A DNA stretch of 64,000 bases from assembly GCF_001592825.1 (NCBI RefSeq), contig NZ_LTZG01000011.1, forward strand, positions 1 to 64,000. The letters are read 5' to 3'. Both the position numbers and the translations under genes were made by a program. How positions within the stretch are numbered: the first letter of the stretch is position 1; each line of letters begins with the position of its first letter. Origin of the DNA: Planococcus maritimus. Its GTDB lineage: Bacteria; Bacillota; Bacilli; Bacillales_A; Planococcaceae. The notes below the pieces were generated by a model. That model worked only from the letters and a program-made list of their open reading frames with translations. It ran no database searches and was not told the origin of the DNA. Positions 60,067 through 64,000 of the stretch are shown in pieces.

Positions 60067-60880
60067 TTGGCCCGCCTCCTTTAGCTATTTTGCGTTCAGA
60101 CCTTCTCATCATGATGCTGTATAATTTCTCCGTCAGCGGCAACCCGATAAAAATACTGAAATATAAACCGGTCGAAAGTGATAACAAATTACTCGCTCCT
60201 GCAAATGCGACAATCTGTTCTTCAAGCTCCGGATACGCTCCAATTAGTGAACCGCTCGCCGCCGCCATCATCGATCCGCTCCCAACACCGGATGCCATAG
60301 CGAACGATAGCGGGTGCAGCGGTGTCGCCGTCGCAAGCAAACCAGAGATCAAGCCCAGGAAAACAGCACCGAACACCGTCCCAAAAATATAAACCGCCAT
60401 AACACCGCGGCCTTCCGGTGATGAGAATCCGAACTTATTGACGATCAGCCCAACATTCGGCTCACGCGCAATCGAGTGGGTCATGCCGATGCTTTCACGG
60501 CGGAATCCAAGCAGCACTGCAAGCGGCAGCGCCAGGAAAATGGTCCCTAAGTTGCCGAGTTCCTGCAAGAGCAAGGCCGGTCCTGCTGCGATAATCGCTT
60601 CAATCTGCGGCCCGATCGTAACCCCGATTTTGGCAATCAGCAGCGTCACCCCTAAAATAATGAGCGGTTCTGCATTTTTTGCATTTTTCTCAGAAATGAG
60701 CGGCGTGAAATACAAACCGAGTCCTAGAAAAAATGCGTACAGCATCGGTAATAATAGAATAACTCCTGGCCCTACAGAAATGCTGAACAGGCCGATTGCT
60801 TCGGTAATGGCGACTAAAATGAAGGCAATGGCATGCAAACGCCAATCCTTGATGACCGATTTCAATTCTACTTTCTCCAT
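60059..60880 (-). CDS. DUF3100 membrane protein (putative transporter)
   Basis: A 273-residue protein with about eight helices. DUF3100 features include the conserved GMTHSIAREPNVGLIVNKFG (about 135-155) and the Gly/Ser-rich FAMASGVGSGSMMAAASGSL (about 205-225), the latter resembling the substrate hairpins of secondary carriers. The substrate is unknown. GGGGAGAAG precedes the ATG. It forms an overlapping pair with the 150-residue membrane protein. The 60881-61052 region upstream holds only an AT-rich promoter zone before repeat D. Confidence 0.8.
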   Translation of the reverse strand: MEKVELKSVIKDWRLHAIAFILVAITEAIGLFSISVGPGVILLLPMLYAFFLGLGLYFTPLISEKNAKNAEPLIILGVTLLIAKIGVTIGPQIEAIIAAGPALLLQELGNLGTIFLALPLAVLLGFRRESIGMTHSIAREPNVGLIVNKFGFSSPEGRGVMAVYIFGTVFGAVFLGLISGLLATATPLHPLSFAMASGVGSGSMMAAASGSLIGAYPELEEQIVAFAGASNLLSLSTGLYFSIFIGLPLTEKLYSIMMRRSERKIAKGGGPNA

Positions 60881-61052
60881 CTCTTCTCCCCGCTTTCTTC
60901 GTAAATAACAGTAATTATGAAAATAAATCGCATTCCATAAATCCAGTCTACGCTATTTAACGTACGATTCAATACATTATTTGAAATTCGTTCGCTTTTC
61001 ATCTAAGTGAAAGCATGTCATTTACAGAAGTGACAGCTTTTTCAATCAAAAG

Positions 61053-61406
61053 AAAAACAGCACAAGCTGACGAGAAAGCGAAAAGCTATATTTTCCGAAG
61101 CTTATCGCTCGCTTTCCGTGGGCTCGCGCCCAAGCCTCCTCAGCCGCTTCGAAACCCTTGTGCTCCCACATCTGCTTAACGCAGATGCGTCGCAAATGAA
61201 TGCACTCAGCAAAGCTTCGTTCATTCATTCCTTGCGGGGTCTCGGTCGTCTCGCTGATCCACAGGAGTCGAGCGAACGCTTCTTCAAATATTGAGAGAGG
61301 TCATTGATTATTGAATGCGAAAAAAGTAGCTTCTTTCGTATTTGATAATGAACTATGGACTTCTTCAATACTCTAAAAAACAGCACAAGCGGAGGCTTGT
61401 GCTGTT
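61053..61406 (-). repeat. Terminator-flanked modular repeat, copy D (core + I2, one flank half-deleted)
   Basis: An insert of about 307 bp (61068-61374), oriented like copy B. On the right is the complete terminator of nhaK (61375-61407, stem ACAGCACAAGC). On the left only the first stem arm remains (61053-61067, AAAAACAGCACAAGC). The right end reads, on the minus strand, AGAGTATTGAAGAAGTCC; the left end CGCTTTCTCGTCAGCTTG. Module I2 is present (about 61152-61231), I1 absent. The missing half fits a deletion between GCTTG in the element end and GCTTG in the terminator. Confidence 0.83.
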
Positions 61407-63440
61407 TCATTCCGTCGGATCGTATAGAGTGACGCTTTCAATATAATTGATGTATTTTCTTAGTTCCTTCGCTTGCTGCCTGGTGATTTCGGCGGCATCG
61501 TACATATCATAAATTTTGGCGCGGCCCATGTCCATAACATTGATGCGCAGCTCTTCTTTTTGCATCTCGTAACGCTCGTCATACAAGGTTTCCGGCTTTC
61601 TCAAACGACTGATCATTTTTCGGTATTCGGTTAGAACTGACTCAACGATGTCTTTGCGGCTAGCTTTTTCATGATAGGCTTCTAAGTTTTCAAGGGCGGC
61701 TTCGAGTGCCTTTAATTGCACTTCACGGCCGACCTGATATTCGACCAGCCGGATTTCCTCGTCCTGCCAGTTTTCCCCGCGGAATCTCCGCCACGCCCGG
61801 ATCAGCTTGCCTTGCAGATACAAAAGCGTCGAGCGGGCGTTGTGGGCAATCGCTTCTTCGCGGCGATTTAAGGAATGTTCGAATGCTTCATAGACCTCCC
61901 GCTCCATGCCATCCGTCTTCTTCACTTTTTCGATATAGCGGCGCTCTGCTTTTAATGCCCTCAGCCGAACTTCTTTCATACGGCGCTGGTATTTCTTATT
62001 GGCTTCTTTCGCTTCCTCGCCTTCCGGCTGCACTTGCTGGAAACGCAAGCGGTATTCATCCATCAATTCGTACGCTGCAGTTTCGTTTGCTTCTGTTAAC
62101 TCCGATTTGATGCGGGCGATCGATGCCAGCAATAGCCGGCGCCGCGCTTCTTCTAAATCGATGGTTTCGCCGTCCTCGCTTCCCGCCAATTTGCCTTTAC
62201 TGAGCAATGGCAAACATACGGTCGCCAACAGCAAGGTTGAAAGGATCGTCCCGACTGCCAAAAACAGCAACAAGGAACGTTCTGGAAAGATATAGCCGCC
62301 TTCAATGATCATTGGCAAAGACAAAACCCCGACCATGGTCACGGTTCCGCGTACACCCGTCAAGCTGACGAATAAAGTCAATTTGAGAGTTGGCTTAGCG
62401 GCATCTTCCATCTTGCCAAAGCGGTATTCGTAATGGGAAAACAAATACGCCCAAACAAAGCGGATACCAAGCAGCATGGCCGTAATTGCCAGCACATACG
62501 ACAGCAAGACGCTTTCATCCATGCTTGGGTTTTCCAATGCGCCGCTCATCGCTCCTGGGATGTTGAGACCGAGCAGGAGGAAAATGATGCCGTTCAAGAC
62601 AAACGTGATGATCGTCCAAATATTTTCCGTCAGCATTTGCTCTTCTGCGACTAAGGCTTCCGTGTCTTCTTGCACAAGCGAATGAACGATGCCCCCGACG
62701 ACTACTGCGATAACGCCAGACGCACCAAATAGTTCATCTGCGATGACAAAGATAATGAATGGCGTCATGATTTGCAAAAGCGAATGGAAGGTCACGTCAT
62801 TGATGCCTTGTTTGCGGAACAGTAGCCGGATGCCGACGAACAGCAACGCCAACAGGCCACCGAGCAGCGCACCCGCAAGAAATTTATAAGAAAAATTAAA
62901 GATTGCGGAGTACAACGAAAAGGTACCCGTTACGACTGCAGCGACTGCATAATTAAATGCGACAAGCCCCGAAGCATCATTGATCAGTGACTCTCCCCGC
63001 ACCAAGCTCAGCACATTGCTCGGGATGCGGACACGCTGCGAGATGCCGTTTACTGCGACCGGGTCCGTCGGCGACAGAATGGCAGCAAGTGCGAAGGCAG
63101 CGGCCAGTGGAATGTCTTCAATGAGCCAGTGGATAAAATACCCACCGATCATGGTCGTCAACAGCACCAGGATGACCGCATTGCCGAAGATCGGCCCGCG
63201 CATTCGCCATAATTCTTCACGCGGAAAATGCCGCCCATCGTTAAAGAGGAGCGGTGCGATAAACAATAGTAGAAACCATTCGGCTTCCAATTCAAAGGTG
63301 AAATCCTCGAAGACCAGCACGATAATCGTTCCGAGCGCTACTTGGATAAGCGCTGTCGGCACTTGTGGCACATAGTGGCTCACTACATTGGAAACGAGAA
63401 GCGCGATCAACAGGATCAATATAGTCAGCAATAATTCCAT
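61407..63440 (-). CDS. nhaK: Na+(K+)/H+ antiporter, CPA1 family (NhaK-like)
   Basis: A 677-residue antiporter. About 12 helices cover residues 1-420. The ion-binding motif is ILSPTDPVAV (about residue 125), followed by RGESLINDASGLVAFN, which carries the ND pair typical of CPA1. TGVRGTVTMVGVLSLP is at about 345. A long charged, coiled-coil cytoplasmic tail (about 430-677) is as in B. subtilis NhaK (YvgP, about 670). It extrudes Na+ or other alkali cations in exchange for H+. It is divergent from the DUF202 gene. Its terminator is duplicated around repeat D. Confidence 0.92.
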   Translation of the reverse strand: MELLLTILILLIALLVSNVVSHYVPQVPTALIQVALGTIIVLVFEDFTFELEAEWFLLLFIAPLLFNDGRHFPREELWRMRGPIFGNAVILVLLTTMIGGYFIHWLIEDIPLAAAFALAAILSPTDPVAVNGISQRVRIPSNVLSLVRGESLINDASGLVAFNYAVAAVVTGTFSLYSAIFNFSYKFLAGALLGGLLALLFVGIRLLFRKQGINDVTFHSLLQIMTPFIIFVIADELFGASGVIAVVVGGIVHSLVQEDTEALVAEEQMLTENIWTIITFVLNGIIFLLLGLNIPGAMSGALENPSMDESVLLSYVLAITAMLLGIRFVWAYLFSHYEYRFGKMEDAAKPTLKLTLFVSLTGVRGTVTMVGVLSLPMIIEGGYIFPERSLLLFLAVGTILSTLLLATVCLPLLSKGKLAGSEDGETIDLEEARRRLLLASIARIKSELTEANETAAYELMDEYRLRFQQVQPEGEEAKEANKKYQRRMKEVRLRALKAERRYIEKVKKTDGMEREVYEAFEHSLNRREEAIAHNARSTLLYLQGKLIRAWRRFRGENWQDEEIRLVEYQVGREVQLKALEAALENLEAYHEKASRKDIVESVLTEYRKMISRLRKPETLYDERYEMQKEELRINVMDMGRAKIYDMYDAAEITRQQAKELRKYINYIESVTLYDPTE

Positions 63441-63588
63441 CGTTATTCCCCATTTACTTGTGATGATATATGTATACCCCGATTGTGATTTTAGTTATCC
63501 ATTTCGCTGCGACTTTCTAATTAAAGCACACACTTTTCGGGTAAACTATGAGAAAGCAGAGGCTATCCGGCCGAAGGGGGTCTATTAC

Positions 63589-63966
63589 TTGTCACGGCAA
63601 TCGTATCGAAAAGAAAAAAACCAACTGACTTATACCCAACAGCACCTCGCCAACGAACGCACTTATCTAGCCTGGATCCGCACCGCGATTTCGATCGTCG
63701 GCGTCGGGTTTCTCGCCACCAGCCTGCATTTTACAATGGGCGTCGTCCGCAATCCGTTTGTCGATTTGTTTACGATTATCCTGGGTATTTTTGCTTGTGT
63801 GTTTGGCCTGGTCATCATTTTCACAGCTACCCGAACCTATCGCGAAAAGCGCCAACAGATCATTCAGGAGACATTTTACTCCTCAAACTTGCGCATCAGC
63901 ATGATTTCGACGATGCTGTCTATTATGATCATTATGGTTATCATCTATTTCTTTATTATTATGTAA
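63589..63966 (+). CDS. DUF202 (YidH-family) membrane protein
   Basis: 125 residues. The DUF202 signature LANERTYLAWIRTAISIVGVG-type segment is at residues 20-40 (seen as ANERTYLAWIRTAIS). Three hydrophobic helices are at about 30-50, 60-85 and 103-124. The start is TTG 63589, eight bases after AAGGGGG; the long open frame starting at 63388 overlaps nhaK and is rejected. Function unknown. It lies 148 nt from nhaK, divergent. Confidence 0.83.
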   Translation: MSRQSYRKEKNQLTYTQQHLANERTYLAWIRTAISIVGVGFLATSLHFTMGVVRNPFVDLFTIILGIFACVFGLVIIFTATRTYREKRQQIIQETFYSSNLRISMISTMLSIMIIMVIIYFFIIM

Positions 63967-64000
63967 TTCATTTGCGGCAGCAACTTGTTTACCTCTCATT

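Noticed and set aside
61046-61228. 60-codon frame inside repeat copy D
   Set aside because: The frame is not conserved in copies A, B or C, which share the DNA; the repeat is non-coding.
1-64000. CRISPR arrays, tRNA genes, IS transposases, prophage genes
   Set aside because: None seen. The only repeats are the four terminator-flanked elements, which have no spacer pattern or transposase.

Overview
The window looks like chromosomal DNA of a moderately halotolerant, probably cold-adapted, low-to-mid GC Firmicute of the Planococcaceae (Planococcus/Planomicrobium-like). This is inferred from the Bacillus-type genes and synteny (yeaC-yeaD-yebA-guaA-pbuG in Bacillus subtilis order, guanine riboswitches, SigA-type promoters), a subtilisin that closely resembles the Antarctic Bacillus S41/S39 enzymes, a NaChBac-type sodium channel, and NhaK and Ktr ion-transport proteins. 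No database search was possible, so the genus is a guess.

Layout. 1-373: 5' end of a 16S rRNA on the minus strand with leader and tandem promoters. 0.5-8.4 kb: purine permease and GMP synthase, each under its own guanine riboswitch, then a transglutaminase/DUF58/MoxR operon. 8.5-11.3 kb: NAD salvage (nadE, pncB) and an unidentified transcript-like unit with its own promoter and a perfect terminator. 11.3-13.2 kb: ilvD. 13.4-21.8 kb: a five-gene catabolic operon (DoeA-type ectoine hydrolase, trans-sulfuration-family PLP enzyme, M20 deacetylase, ACT-less homoserine dehydrogenase, aldehyde dehydrogenase) behind a PucR-type activator gene. 21.9-25.4 kb: GNAT enzyme, then a candidate quorum-sensing module (HTH-TPR regulator of the NprR/PlcR type with an untracked 47-codon exported peptide gene 2 nt behind it) next to a secreted subtilisin. 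25.6-39.5 kb: alpha-glucoside use (three GH13 glucosidases, an ABC importer without its ATPase, LacI regulator, ROK kinase, pgi) with a PBP3-like lipoprotein. 39.6-48.8 kb: bioY under a BirA-like operator, PanE-like reductase, YkvI and TVP38 membrane proteins, hydrolase, 3-hydroxybutyrate uptake and oxidation with a LysR regulator, sodium channel. 49-53 kb: class F sortase with its likely LPXTG-type substrate, RNase H-like protein, KtrC, CysK. 53-58 kb: thioredoxin/peroxiredoxin pair and an Ssu/Tau-type ABC importer with a dyad over its promoter. 58-64 kb: MFS exporter, a DUF3100 membrane-protein pair, NhaK antiporter and a DUF202 protein.

Two items stand out. First, four copies of a non-coding, modular repeat (19.7, 41.3, 44.3 and 61.1 kb) each sit exactly at a rho-independent terminator, and that terminator is present on both sides of the insert as a 26-32 bp direct repeat (half-deleted on one side in the fourth copy). 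The four insert lengths (239, 309, 307, 368 bp) fit one core plus two optional modules. Second, the regulator-peptide pair at 22.7-24.1 kb has the architecture of an RRNPP cell-cell signalling system and appears undescribed, at least for this peptide sequence.

Most genes are ordinary housekeeping or transport functions and are annotated from motifs read directly in the translations. Start codons were reassigned where a Shine-Dalgarno sequence and family length favoured a site inside the longest open frame.
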